A stretch of 9,338 nucleotides of DNA, from NCBI GenBank assembly GCA_026414955.1, contig JAOAIA010000053.1:1-9338 (forward strand), read 5' to 3'. Shown piece by piece: positions 1-6,012 of the stretch. Every line of letters starts with the position of its first letter. Position 1 is the first letter of the stretch. Both the position numbers and the translations under genes were made by a program. The stretch is from Candidatus Bipolaricaulota bacterium (GTDB lineage Bacteria > Bipolaricaulota > Bipolaricaulia > RBG-16-55-9 > DRXL01). The notes beneath the pieces are model-generated. The model was not told where the DNA came from and did not search any database. It was given only the letters and a program-made list of their open reading frames with translations.

Positions 1-124
1 CGCCGATGGAGCTGCCTATTACCAGCGAGATGGGGACTTGATGCTCCTCGAGCACCTTGAGCACGCCGACGTGGGCCGCCCCGCGCGGGCCGCCGCTGCT
101 GAGCACCAGGGCGATCTTCTTCAT
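1..124 (-). CDS. Patatin-like phospholipase family protein (RssA/NTE type), N-terminal fragment
   Basis: The first 41 codons of a gene that leaves the window at the left edge. Translating the minus strand from the ATG at 124-122 gives a patatin-type N-terminus: a hydrophobic first strand (KIALVLSSGG), the oxyanion-hole motif GGPRG at residues 11-15, and the nucleophile elbow GSSIG at 37-41 with Ser39 as the predicted catalytic serine. Family members are serine lipid acyl hydrolases using a Ser-Asp dyad; the Asp would lie outside the window. No purine-rich ribosome site precedes the ATG (the bases just upstream read gcctcct), and a TATAAT box lies only 15 bases upstream, so the mRNA may be nearly leaderless. 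It is divergent from the M42 peptidase gene. The substrate cannot be told from this fragment. Confidence 0.88.
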   Translation of the reverse strand, partial: MKKIALVLSSGGPRGAAHVGVLKVLEEHQVPISLVIGSSIG

Positions 125-139
125 AGGAGGCTCAACTGT

Positions 140-169
140 ATTATAGAAATCTCTCGATAGGCTCGTCAA
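140..169 (-). promoter_or_regulatory. Sigma70-type promoter for the patatin-like gene
   Basis: On the minus strand TTGACG (169-164) is followed after 18 bases by a perfect TATAAT (145-140). Transcription would start near 133, leaving a leader of about 10 bases before the ATG at 124. The -35 box is one base away from the -35 box of the divergent peptidase promoter. Confidence 0.6.
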
Positions 170-170
170 T

Positions 171-199
171 TTGACTTCCGGCCCGCTCTGCGCTACTGT
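171..199 (+). promoter_or_regulatory. Sigma70-type promoter for the M42 peptidase transcript
   Basis: TTGACT (171-176), a 17-base spacer, then TACTGT (194-199). The same -10 hexamer and spacing recur ahead of plsX, and a similar pair precedes acpP, which supports it as a real promoter form for this genome. The predicted start near 206 gives a leader of about 24 bases. Confidence 0.6.
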
Positions 200-216
200 G
201 GGAGATACATTACAGC

Positions 217-225
217 GAGGGTGAT
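217..225 (+). promoter_or_regulatory. Ribosome binding site deciding the peptidase start
   Basis: GAGGGTGAT closely resembles the 16S anti-SD complement GGAGGTGAT. It sits 8 bases (counted from the GAGGG core) before the ATG at 230 and overlaps the GTG at 221, so the ATG is favoured over the GTG. Confidence 0.6.
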
Positions 226-229
226 CACT

Positions 230-1267
230 ATGGAACTGCTCAAGAGGCTCTGCGAGGCCCACGGCGTGCCCGGGCGCGAGGAAGCCGTACGCACCTTGGT
301 CGTCTCAGAACTCGAAAAAGTTTGCGACGAGATCCGCACTGACGCGCTGGGAAATGTCATCGCGCTCAAGAAGGGCAGCGGGCGCGGCCCCAAAGTCATG
401 CTCGCCGCCCACATGGACGAGATCGGCTTTTTGGTCTCGCACGTGGACGAGAAGACCGGCTTTTTACGTATTGACCCAGTTGGTGGCTTCGATCCCCGGG
501 TCTTGATGGCCCAGCGCGTCGTGGTGCACACCGAGAGCGGAGACTTAGTAGGGATCATCGGCTCCAAGCCCCCGCATATTCTCTCCGAAGAAGAGCGCAA
601 GAAGCCCGTCGAACTCAAAGATCTCTTTATAGACTTAGGGCTGCCCGCAGACGACGTGAAAAAGCGTGTTAACATTGGGGACTTCGTCACGCTCCAGCAA
701 GATTTTACAGAAGTCGGCAATCTCGTCTCGTGCAAGGCGCTCGATGACCGTGTGGGCGTCTACGTCATGATCGAAGCCGTCAGAAAAGTCAAAAAGCCCA
801 TCTGCGATATCTATGCCGTCGCCACAACCCAAGAAGAGGTTGGGGTGCGCGGGGCGCGGGTCTCGAGCTTCAATATCGCGCCAGACATTGGGGTGGCGCT
901 CGACGTCACGGTCGCCAGCGACGTCCCCGGCGCAGGCGAGCACGAGCACGTGACGAAGCTTGGCGCGGGCGTCGCGATCAAGATCAAAGACTCGCTCTCG
1001 ATCTCTAACCCTAAGCTCGTGCGCACGATGCGCCAGATCGCCGAGCAAAAGAAGATCAAATATCAGATGGAAATTCTGCCCCGCGGCGGCACCGACGCCG
1101 GAGCGATTCAGATGACGCGCGAGGGCGTCGCTGCGATCACGCTCTCCATCCCAACACGATATTTGCACTCGGTCGTCGAAGCCGCGCATAAAGACGATAT
1201 TCAAGCAGCGATTGACTTATTAGCAGCGTTCTTGGAAGTCGCTCATGACGTTGACTACAGCTTATAA
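230..1267 (+). CDS. M42 family metallo-aminopeptidase (glutamyl aminopeptidase / deblocking aminopeptidase type)
   Basis: A 345-residue protein, the usual length for cytosolic M42 peptidases, which are di-metal (Zn/Co) aminopeptidases that form large tetrahedral dodecamers and trim peptides. The expected metal and catalytic residues are present: His61 and Asp63 in AAHMDEIGF, Asp172 in LDDRVG, the Glu202-Glu203 pair in TTQEEVGVRGA, Asp225 in ALDVT and His313 in RYLHSVVE. The family loop GSKPPHILSEEERKK is at 111-125 and RGGTDAG at 285-291. I start at the ATG at 230 because of the ribosome site at 217-225; an in-frame GTG at 221 would add three residues. There is no signal peptide, so it is expected in the cytoplasm. 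Older databases call such proteins endoglucanase M or cellulase M, which is misleading. N-terminal residue preference cannot be read from sequence. It is followed 9 bases later by a gene for a small exported protein. Confidence 0.95.
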   Translation: MELLKRLCEAHGVPGREEAVRTLVVSELEKVCDEIRTDALGNVIALKKGSGRGPKVMLAAHMDEIGFLVSHVDEKTGFLRIDPVGGFDPRVLMAQRVVVHTESGDLVGIIGSKPPHILSEEERKKPVELKDLFIDLGLPADDVKKRVNIGDFVTLQQDFTEVGNLVSCKALDDRVGVYVMIEAVRKVKKPICDIYAVATTQEEVGVRGARVSSFNIAPDIGVALDVTVASDVPGAGEHEHVTKLGAGVAIKIKDSLSISNPKLVRTMRQIAEQKKIKYQMEILPRGGTDAGAIQMTREGVAAITLSIPTRYLHSVVEAAHKDDIQAAIDLLAAFLEVAHDVDYSL

Positions 1268-1276
1268 GGAGGAGCC

Positions 1277-1978
1277 ATGAGACGCGCATTCGCTATCGGC
1301 AGTCTGTTGGCGCTGCTCTTCGGCGGTGAGCTGGGCTGGGCGCAGCAGGAGAATCTCTCGGTGGGGCGATTTGTTGGTATAGGTGCGCGCTTTCTGCCCA
1401 ATGTGCTCATGCCCGTCGGGCCGAGCGACATAGACCCCGTGCTGGGCGCGGCCATCACTGGGCAGTATTGGATCAGCGATCTGTTGGCGATAGAAGCCGG
1501 CGGCTGGCTGTCGGGCTTCAGGGATGCGTGGAACCCGCGCAGTTTCACCAGCCTCTCTGGGGGGCTGCTGCTCAAGCTCTCGGATAACGCTTACGACGAT
1601 CTCTATCTGGCCGCGCGAGCGATCAGTGTCCAGAGCGTCTACAGACATTACTGTTGTGTCTATCGTGAGGGCGAGCCGCCCGCAAAAGCCCGGCAAGATG
1701 AGATCATGCCGCCCTATCCCTGGCCCAGCTTCGAGAGCCGCACGTCCACGCTCGCGTTTGCCGTAGCGTTCGGGATCGAGCGAAGCTGGTCGGCCCAGGT
1801 GACGACCAATTTCGAGTTTGGCTTCATCTACGCCCAAGTGATGACGACGCATCTCCCGCCACCGGGGGTCCCCGTGCCGGAGGAACCGGTTCCCACGCCC
1901 AAGCCGGAGACCACTGCTCTGACGAGCTTTGGTATCACGATGCATATCAGTGTGAACTTCTATCTGCCGCGCAAGTGA
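1277..1978 (+). CDS. Hypothetical exported protein, probable small outer-membrane beta-barrel
   Basis: I do not recognise this 233-residue protein as a named family. The N-terminus is a classical signal peptide: MRR, a hydrophobic stretch at about 5-17, then a likely signal peptidase I site after WAQ at 21-23. The mature part has several 10-15 residue stretches of alternating hydrophobic/aromatic and polar residues (about 31-45, 57-80, 92-119, 157-190, 216-230), glycine-rich turns, and an end near the sequence FYLPRK. This fits a small barrel of the 8-strand OmpA/OmpW size class, but that is inference. Two adjacent cysteines (126-127) and a proline-rich loop (193-210) would be in extramembrane segments. 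A strong ribosome site, AAGGAGGAG at 1266-1274, overlaps the stop of the peptidase gene, so the two are probably one transcript. A periplasmic soluble protein is the alternative. Confidence 0.65.
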   Translation: MRRAFAIGSLLALLFGGELGWAQQENLSVGRFVGIGARFLPNVLMPVGPSDIDPVLGAAITGQYWISDLLAIEAGGWLSGFRDAWNPRSFTSLSGGLLLKLSDNAYDDLYLAARAISVQSVYRHYCCVYREGEPPAKARQDEIMPPYPWPSFESRTSTLAFAVAFGIERSWSAQVTTNFEFGFIYAQVMTTHLPPPGVPVPEEPVPTPKPETTALTSFGITMHISVNFYLPRK

Positions 1979-1979
1979 C

Positions 1980-2008
1980 TTGACAGCCCTAGCAGTGTCT
2001 GCTACTGT
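1980..2008 (+). promoter_or_regulatory. Sigma70-type promoter for plsX-fabHDG
   Basis: TTGACA (1980-1985, consensus), a 17-base spacer, then TACTGT (2003-2008), preceded by TGC, which makes an extended -10. The predicted start is near 2015, about 20 bases ahead of the plsX start. The -35 box begins two bases after the stop of the upstream gene (TGA at 1976-1978). Confidence 0.65.
1990..2004 (+). repeat. 15-bp perfect inverted repeat inside the plsX promoter (possible operator)
   Basis: TAGCAG-TGT-CTGCTA: two perfect 6-base arms around a 3-base centre, lying in the -35/-10 spacer and overlapping the first two bases of the -10 box. A protein bound here would block RNA polymerase. Control of plsX by a lipid-responsive repressor (FapR) is established in Bacillus, but this sequence is not an evident FapR site. 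There is no T-run, so it is not an intrinsic terminator. Confidence 0.45.
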
Positions 2009-2020
2009 AACAATCATACG

Positions 2021-2029
2021 GGAGGGAAG
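2021..2029 (+). promoter_or_regulatory. Ribosome binding site setting the GTG start of plsX
   Basis: GGAGGGAAG; its GGAGGG core ends 7 bases before GTG at 2034. This supports the GTG start over the longer open frame from 1980, whose start would lie in the promoter. Confidence 0.65.
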
Positions 2030-2033
2030 TCTT

Positions 2034-3053
2034 GTGAGGATTGTTCTGGACACTCTTGGCGGCGACAGACCCCCAGAAGAGCTGATCGCTGGGGGCGTCG
2101 CGGCGATCCAAGAGTACGGCATCGAAGTGGTCTTCGCCGGGGATGGGCCGCGCATCGAGCGCGCCCTGCGCCCGCATACGCACTTAAAGTATGCAATCTT
2201 ACACGCCCCAGAAGAGATCACCATGAACGAGGCGCCCATAGAAGCCGTGCGCAGAAAGAAAAATAGCTCGCTAGTGCAAGGAATCCGCGCGGTGCGCCAC
2301 GGCGAAGCTGAGGCGTTCGTCAGTCCGGCCAACACCGGCGCGGTCATGGCCGCGGCGCTCTTCAATCTGGGCCGACTCCCAGAGATAGATCGGCCCGGCA
2401 TCGGCGTGCTCATCCCAACGTTGGAAGGGCGACGCACGCTCATCATTGACGCTGGGGCCAACGCCGAGTGCGATCCGGAGCATCTGTTGGAGTTTGGCGT
2501 TATGGGCACGATCTACATGCGCGAGCTTCTGGGGATAGAAAACCCGCGCGTGGGGCTGCTCAACATTGGGGAGGAACCCCAGAAGGGCGATGCTCAAGCC
2601 CTCAAAGCGTTCGCGTATCTGCAGCACGAGCTGCCTAACTTCGCGGGCAATGTCGAGCCGAATAGACTCGTCGAGGGCGGCTTCGACGTCGCCGTTACCG
2701 ACGGCTTTACCGGCAATATCTGCATCAAAGCCTACGAGGGCGCGGCCACCGTCACCGTGCGCTACCTGAAACGCGAGATCGAGAAGAGCTTTTTAGCTAA
2801 GCTGGGGCTGCCGTTCTTGTGGCCCTCGCTCACGAGACTGAAGCGCGAGATGAGCGCGGTGCAGTACGGGGGAGCGCCGTTGCTCGGCGTGCGCGGCGTC
2901 GTGATCATCGCTCACGGCAACTCCAACGCCGAGGCGATCAAGAACGCCATCAGGGTTGCCAAAGAAGCCGTCGAGCACAGGCTGGTGGAGAAGATCGAGC
3001 GCGGCGTGCACCAGAGCCTGGTGCATCTGGGCTTGGTGAGGGAGTCAGTATGA
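2034..3053 (+). CDS. plsX: Phosphate acyltransferase PlsX
   Basis: A 339-residue protein of normal PlsX length. PlsX converts acyl-ACP plus phosphate to acyl-phosphate, the donor for PlsY in making lysophosphatidic acid; it is a peripheral membrane enzyme. Family landmarks in order: the opening MRIVLDTLGGD (usual form DAMGGD), SPANTGA at 97-103 (usual SAGNTGA), DAGAN at 139-143, LLNIGEE at 175-181, GNVE at 205-208, VTDGFTGN at 221-228, YGGAPLLG at 278-285 and HGNSNA at 294-299. The start is GTG, chosen from the ribosome site 7 bases upstream and because homologues begin with this MRI-type strand. Its stop overlaps the fabH start as ATGA, so translation is probably coupled. The change from AG to PA in SPANTGA is a mild departure from the common form. 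Confidence 0.96.
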   Translation: MRIVLDTLGGDRPPEELIAGGVAAIQEYGIEVVFAGDGPRIERALRPHTHLKYAILHAPEEITMNEAPIEAVRRKKNSSLVQGIRAVRHGEAEAFVSPANTGAVMAAALFNLGRLPEIDRPGIGVLIPTLEGRRTLIIDAGANAECDPEHLLEFGVMGTIYMRELLGIENPRVGLLNIGEEPQKGDAQALKAFAYLQHELPNFAGNVEPNRLVEGGFDVAVTDGFTGNICIKAYEGAATVTVRYLKREIEKSFLAKLGLPFLWPSLTRLKREMSAVQYGGAPLLGVRGVVIIAHGNSNAEAIKNAIRVAKEAVEHRLVEKIERGVHQSLVHLGLVRESV

Positions 3054-4036
3054 AGGGCCGACCGGGGATCGCGGGGATCGGCTGCGCCGTGCCGCAGCAG
3101 CGATTGACGAACTTCGATCTAGAGAAGATCGTCGAGACATCAGACGAGTGGATCGTGACGCGCACGGGGATCCGCGAGCGTCGTGTCTTACGAGAAGACG
3201 AAGACCCCGCACAGCTGGGGATTGCAGCAGCTCGCCAAGCGATTAAGAATGCTGGGCTTGCCCCATCAGATATAGATTTTCTCATCACCGCGACGAATGT
3301 CCCCCAGATGCTCGTCCCCGGCAGCTCGCCGTTCATCTGTGAGGGCTTGAAAATCAAGCGAGAGATCCCGTTCTTCGATATGATCGCCGGGTGCACGGGG
3401 TTCGTCTACGCCCTCAAAGTCGCAGCAGATCTGGTCATGGCTGGCAGCTATGAGAATGTGCTTGTCGTGGGGATGGAGGCGCTCTCGCGTTTTACGGACT
3501 GGCAAGACCGCTCGACATGTGTCTTATTCGGCGATGGTGCTGGGGCAGCCGTGGTGCGCATGATGCCTAAAGATCGGGGTATCTTAGCAAGCTGTCTGGC
3601 AGCCGACAGCTCGAAGTGGGGCTTGCTCTACATCGAAGCTGGGGGGATCAAGACCCCAGCGAGTCTAGAGACCGTGCAGAAGCGCCAGCACTTCTTGCGC
3701 ATGGAGGGCGGCGGGGTCTTCAAGAGCGCCGTCCAGATGATGGAGGAGACGACCGCCAAAGCTTTAGCCGATGCGGGCTTGACCAAAGACGACGTAGACT
3801 GGGTTGTGCCTCATCAAGCGAATCTCAGAATTATCACGGCGTTCGCCAAGCGCTTTGGCATCGCGATGGAGAAGGTGATCGTCAACATTGATCGCTATGC
3901 GAACACCTCGACGGCTTCGATTCCCATCGCGCTGACCGAGGCCGTCTCCGATGGGCGGATCAAGCCGGGGGATATCGTCGTGCTCAATGCGTTTGGCGCG
4001 GGCGTGACTTACGGAGCGGTCGTGTTGCGATGGTGA
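3050..4036 (+). CDS. fabH: 3-oxoacyl-ACP synthase III (FabH, KAS III)
   Basis: A 328-residue thiolase-fold enzyme that condenses an acyl-CoA primer (acetyl-CoA or branched) with malonyl-ACP to start fatty acid synthesis. The KAS III triad is complete: Cys115 in IAGCTGF, His255 in VPHQAN and Asn285 in YANTSTAS. Other signatures are TSDEWIVTRTGIRERR at 30-45, GDGAGA at 161-166 and the C-terminal NAFGAGVTYGA at 313-323. I use the ATG at 3050, which overlaps the plsX stop by 4 bases; the open frame extends much further upstream, but that extension is plsX read in another frame and encodes low-complexity Arg-rich sequence. The gene ends inside the first codons of fabD. Primer preference cannot be judged from what is seen. 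Confidence 0.96.
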   Translation: MKGRPGIAGIGCAVPQQRLTNFDLEKIVETSDEWIVTRTGIRERRVLREDEDPAQLGIAAARQAIKNAGLAPSDIDFLITATNVPQMLVPGSSPFICEGLKIKREIPFFDMIAGCTGFVYALKVAADLVMAGSYENVLVVGMEALSRFTDWQDRSTCVLFGDGAGAAVVRMMPKDRGILASCLAADSSKWGLLYIEAGGIKTPASLETVQKRQHFLRMEGGGVFKSAVQMMEETTAKALADAGLTKDDVDWVVPHQANLRIITAFAKRFGIAMEKVIVNIDRYANTSTASIPIALTEAVSDGRIKPGDIVVLNAFGAGVTYGAVVLRW

Positions 4037-4914
4037 ACACAGCGTTTGTCTTCCCTGGCCAAGGCTCGCAGTACGTGGGCATGGGACGAGAGCTTTATGA
4101 AAGATATCGCGCGCGCGTCGAGCCGTTCTATCGGCGCGCGTGCGAGGCCCTGGGCTTCGATCTGCAAGAGCTGATCTTCTCCGGCCCAGAAGAGAGATTG
4201 AAACTGACAGAATTCGCTCAGCCGGCGATTCTCCTCGATAGCGTGATCAAGTTCGAGCTGCTAGGACAGAAGCCCGCTTATGCCGTCGGGCACAGCTTAG
4301 GAGAGTATTCGGCGCTGGTCTGTGCCGGGGTTTTGAGCTTGGAAGACGGGCTGCGCTTAGTGCACGTGCGCGGGAAGTTTATGCAGGAAGCCGTCCCCGT
4401 GGGCCACGGAGGCATGGTGGCCATCTTGAAGTTAGACTACGAACGAGTGCAGGAGATCTGCGCCCAGACCGGCGCGGAGATCGCCAATTATAACTCCCCG
4501 GAGCAGCTCGTGCTCTCCGGGCGAAGAGAAGCCGTGCTCAAAGCCAAAGAGCTTGCCGAGGCGATGCGCGGGAAGGGGATCGAGCTGGCTGTGTCGGCGC
4601 CGTTTCATAGCTCGCTGATGGAGCCTGCAGAAGAGCGTTTGAAGTCGGAGATCGAAAGAGTCAGGTTCTCAGCGCCGAGATTTCCCGTCGTCTCGACCGT
4701 CAGCGGCGAGCCGGAGACAGACCCTCAGAGACTGCAAGAGCTGCTGACACGACAGATCACAGCGCCGGTGCGCTGGACGGAGTATGTCTTAAGACTCAAA
4801 TCTCTGGGCGTGACGCGCTTTATCGAAGTTGGGCCGGGGGAGGTGCTCACCAAGCTGAACAAGAGAATAGACCGAGAGATCGAGGCGCTGAGCTTCGCGC
4901 AGGTGATAGCATGA
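4030..4914 (+). CDS. fabD: Malonyl-CoA:ACP transacylase (FabD)
   Basis: A 294-residue transacylase that moves malonyl from CoA to ACP, supplying every elongation step. The opening FVFPGQGSQ places the oxyanion Gln at residue 11. GHSLGEYSALV at 87-97 holds the nucleophile Ser89, Arg114 in VHVRGKFMQ is the malonate carboxylate ligand, and His193 in APFHSSLM completes the dyad. GPGEVLTKLNKR at 268-279 is the usual C-terminal signature. It starts at ATG 4030, overlapping the end of fabH by 7 bases, and ends in an ATGA overlap with fabG. Length and motifs match typical FabD, with no sign of damage. Confidence 0.96.
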   Translation: MVNTAFVFPGQGSQYVGMGRELYERYRARVEPFYRRACEALGFDLQELIFSGPEERLKLTEFAQPAILLDSVIKFELLGQKPAYAVGHSLGEYSALVCAGVLSLEDGLRLVHVRGKFMQEAVPVGHGGMVAILKLDYERVQEICAQTGAEIANYNSPEQLVLSGRREAVLKAKELAEAMRGKGIELAVSAPFHSSLMEPAEERLKSEIERVRFSAPRFPVVSTVSGEPETDPQRLQELLTRQITAPVRWTEYVLRLKSLGVTRFIEVGPGEVLTKLNKRIDREIEALSFAQVIA

Positions 4915-5657
4915 GCGAGCTGCAAGATTTTGCGGGCAAGGTTGGCATTGTCACGGGGGGCACGCGCGGCATCGGCAAAGCCATTGTGAAGATGCTCGTG
5001 GCCCGCGGTGCGAAGGTCTATGCCGTCGCACGCGATCCCCAGGCGGGGCAGGTTTTGGAGCAAGAGCTTGGCCCACGCTGCGTCTTCACCCAGGCCGACA
5101 TCGCCAACGGCCCGCAGATAGACGAGCTGATCGAGAAGATCTTTAAGAGCGAAGGGCGCATAGATTTCTTAGTCAATAACGCTGGGATTACGAAAGACAA
5201 TCTCTTGCTGCGGATGAGGGACGACGAGTGGGACGCGGTCTTGACGACGAACCTGAAAGGCGCGTACTATTGCACCAAGTCTGTCGCGCGCTGGATGCTC
5301 AAGCAGCGTTCTGGGGCGATTGTGAACATGACTTCTGTAGCCGGCCAGACCGGCAACGCCGGACAAGCGAATTATGCGGCAGCGAAGGCCGGGCTGATCG
5401 GGTTCACCAAGAGCGTGGCGCGCGAGCTGGCCTCACGGGGGATTCGCGTCAACGCCGTGGCGCCGGGGTTCATCGAGACGGCGATGACCGAACAATTACC
5501 CCAAGAGCTGCGCGCGAGATATTTGGACTCAATCCCGCTGGGGCGATTTGGACGACCCGAAGAGGTCGCCGAGGTGGTGTGCTTCTTGCTTTCGGAGCGC
5601 GCCTCGTATATAACAGGGCACGTGGTCAACGCCGACGGCGGCCTGGTGATGGCCTAG
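4911..5657 (+). CDS. fabG: 3-oxoacyl-ACP reductase (FabG)
   Basis: A 248-residue short-chain dehydrogenase of classical FabG length that reduces 3-oxoacyl-ACP to (R)-3-hydroxyacyl-ACP with NADPH. The Rossmann motif TGGTRGIG is at 15-22 and NNAG at 89-92, followed by the FabG-typical ITKDNLLLRM. The catalytic tetrad is Asn114, Ser142 (TSVAG), Tyr155 and Lys159 (YAAAK). The PG(F/W)IxTxM segment at 185-192 and the ending ADGGLVMA are also characteristic. The start overlaps the fabD stop (ATGA at 4911). Context within the fab cluster makes another SDR function unlikely. The TAG stop lies in a 10-bp palindrome (GGCCTAGGCC, 5651-5660), probably fortuitous. Confidence 0.96.
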   Translation: MSELQDFAGKVGIVTGGTRGIGKAIVKMLVARGAKVYAVARDPQAGQVLEQELGPRCVFTQADIANGPQIDELIEKIFKSEGRIDFLVNNAGITKDNLLLRMRDDEWDAVLTTNLKGAYYCTKSVARWMLKQRSGAIVNMTSVAGQTGNAGQANYAAAKAGLIGFTKSVARELASRGIRVNAVAPGFIETAMTEQLPQELRARYLDSIPLGRFGRPEEVAEVVCFLLSERASYITGHVVNADGGLVMA

Positions 5658-5663
5658 GCCGAC

Positions 5664-5692
5664 TTGACAAACGAGAGATTTTCCGCTATGGT
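5664..5692 (+). promoter_or_regulatory. Sigma70-type promoter for acpP
   Basis: TTGACA (5664-5669), a 17-base spacer, then TATGGT (5687-5692), in the 62-base gap between fabG and acpP. The predicted start is near 5699, with a leader of about 21 bases. A separate promoter fits the high expression that ACP needs relative to the enzymes. Confidence 0.65.
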
Positions 5693-5719
5693 CAAGCTCC
5701 ACTAAGGAGGAGGAATGGT

Positions 5720-5977
5720 ATGGCGGACATCGCTGAGCAGGTGCGACAGATCATTGCCGAGCAGCTTATGGTAGACCTCGAAGAAGTGACCGACGACGCC
5801 TCGTTCATTGAAGACCTGGGGGCGGACTCGTTGGACACCGTGGAGATGATCATGGAGATCGAGGACGAGTTCGGCATCGAGATCCCCGATGAAGATGCCG
5901 AGAAGATCCAGACTGTGGGCAAAGCTATTGAGTACGTGAAGAAGAAGGTCGAGGCGCAGCAGGCCAAGGCCGTTTAA
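5720..5977 (+). CDS. acpP: Acyl carrier protein (AcpP)
   Basis: An 85-residue, very acidic four-helix carrier protein. The phosphopantetheine attachment site is Ser37 in EDLGADSLDTVEMIMEIED, followed by the usual FGIEIPDEDAEKIQTVGKAIEYV. AcpS would convert it to holo-ACP, which carries all intermediates handled by FabD, FabH and FabG and the acyl group used by PlsX. The ribosome site AAGGAGGAGG at 5704-5713 sits 6 bases before the ATG at 5720. An ATG five bases earlier is out of frame, and the longer open frame running back to 5228 is fabG read in another frame. The C-terminus (KKKVEAQQAKAV) is slightly longer than in E. coli AcpP. It has its own promoter and is the last gene of the cluster; fabF, which often follows acpP, is absent. 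Confidence 0.97.
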   Translation: MADIAEQVRQIIAEQLMVDLEEVTDDASFIEDLGADSLDTVEMIMEIEDEFGIEIPDEDAEKIQTVGKAIEYVKKKVEAQQAKAV

Positions 5978-6012
5978 GGGGCTCAATTAAGGAAGCGCGC
6001 GGGTGCCGTAGC
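5978..6012. other. Short convergent junction without a clear terminator
   Basis: Only 35 bases separate the stop of acpP from the stop of the convergent redox operon. The best inverted repeat is a 5-base GGAAG/CTTCC pair with a 20-base loop and no T-run, so I do not call an intrinsic terminator on either strand. Confidence 0.5.

Noticed and set aside
635..1204. Minus-strand open frame of 189 codons inside the M42 peptidase gene
   Set aside because: Shadow of a well-supported gene; the translation shows no family features.
1262..2509. Long minus-strand open frame of 415 codons opposite the exported protein gene and plsX
   Set aside because: It spans two genes and a promoter on the other strand, has Arg/Ser/Pro-rich low-complexity translation, no ribosome site and no recognisable domain.
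2819..4036. FabH with a 77-residue N-terminal extension
   Set aside because: The extension overlaps plsX in another frame and is Arg/Ala-rich. The ATG at 3050 forms a typical ATGA overlap and matches the normal FabH start.
5651..5660. GGCCTAGGCC palindrome at the fabG stop as a terminator or operator
   Set aside because: Too short, no T-run, and made of the final fabG codons. It lies upstream of the acpP promoter, not within it.
5228..5977. Acyl carrier protein frame extended upstream to 5228
   Set aside because: The first 164 codons are fabG in another frame. The ATG at 5720 has a strong ribosome site and gives a standard-length ACP.
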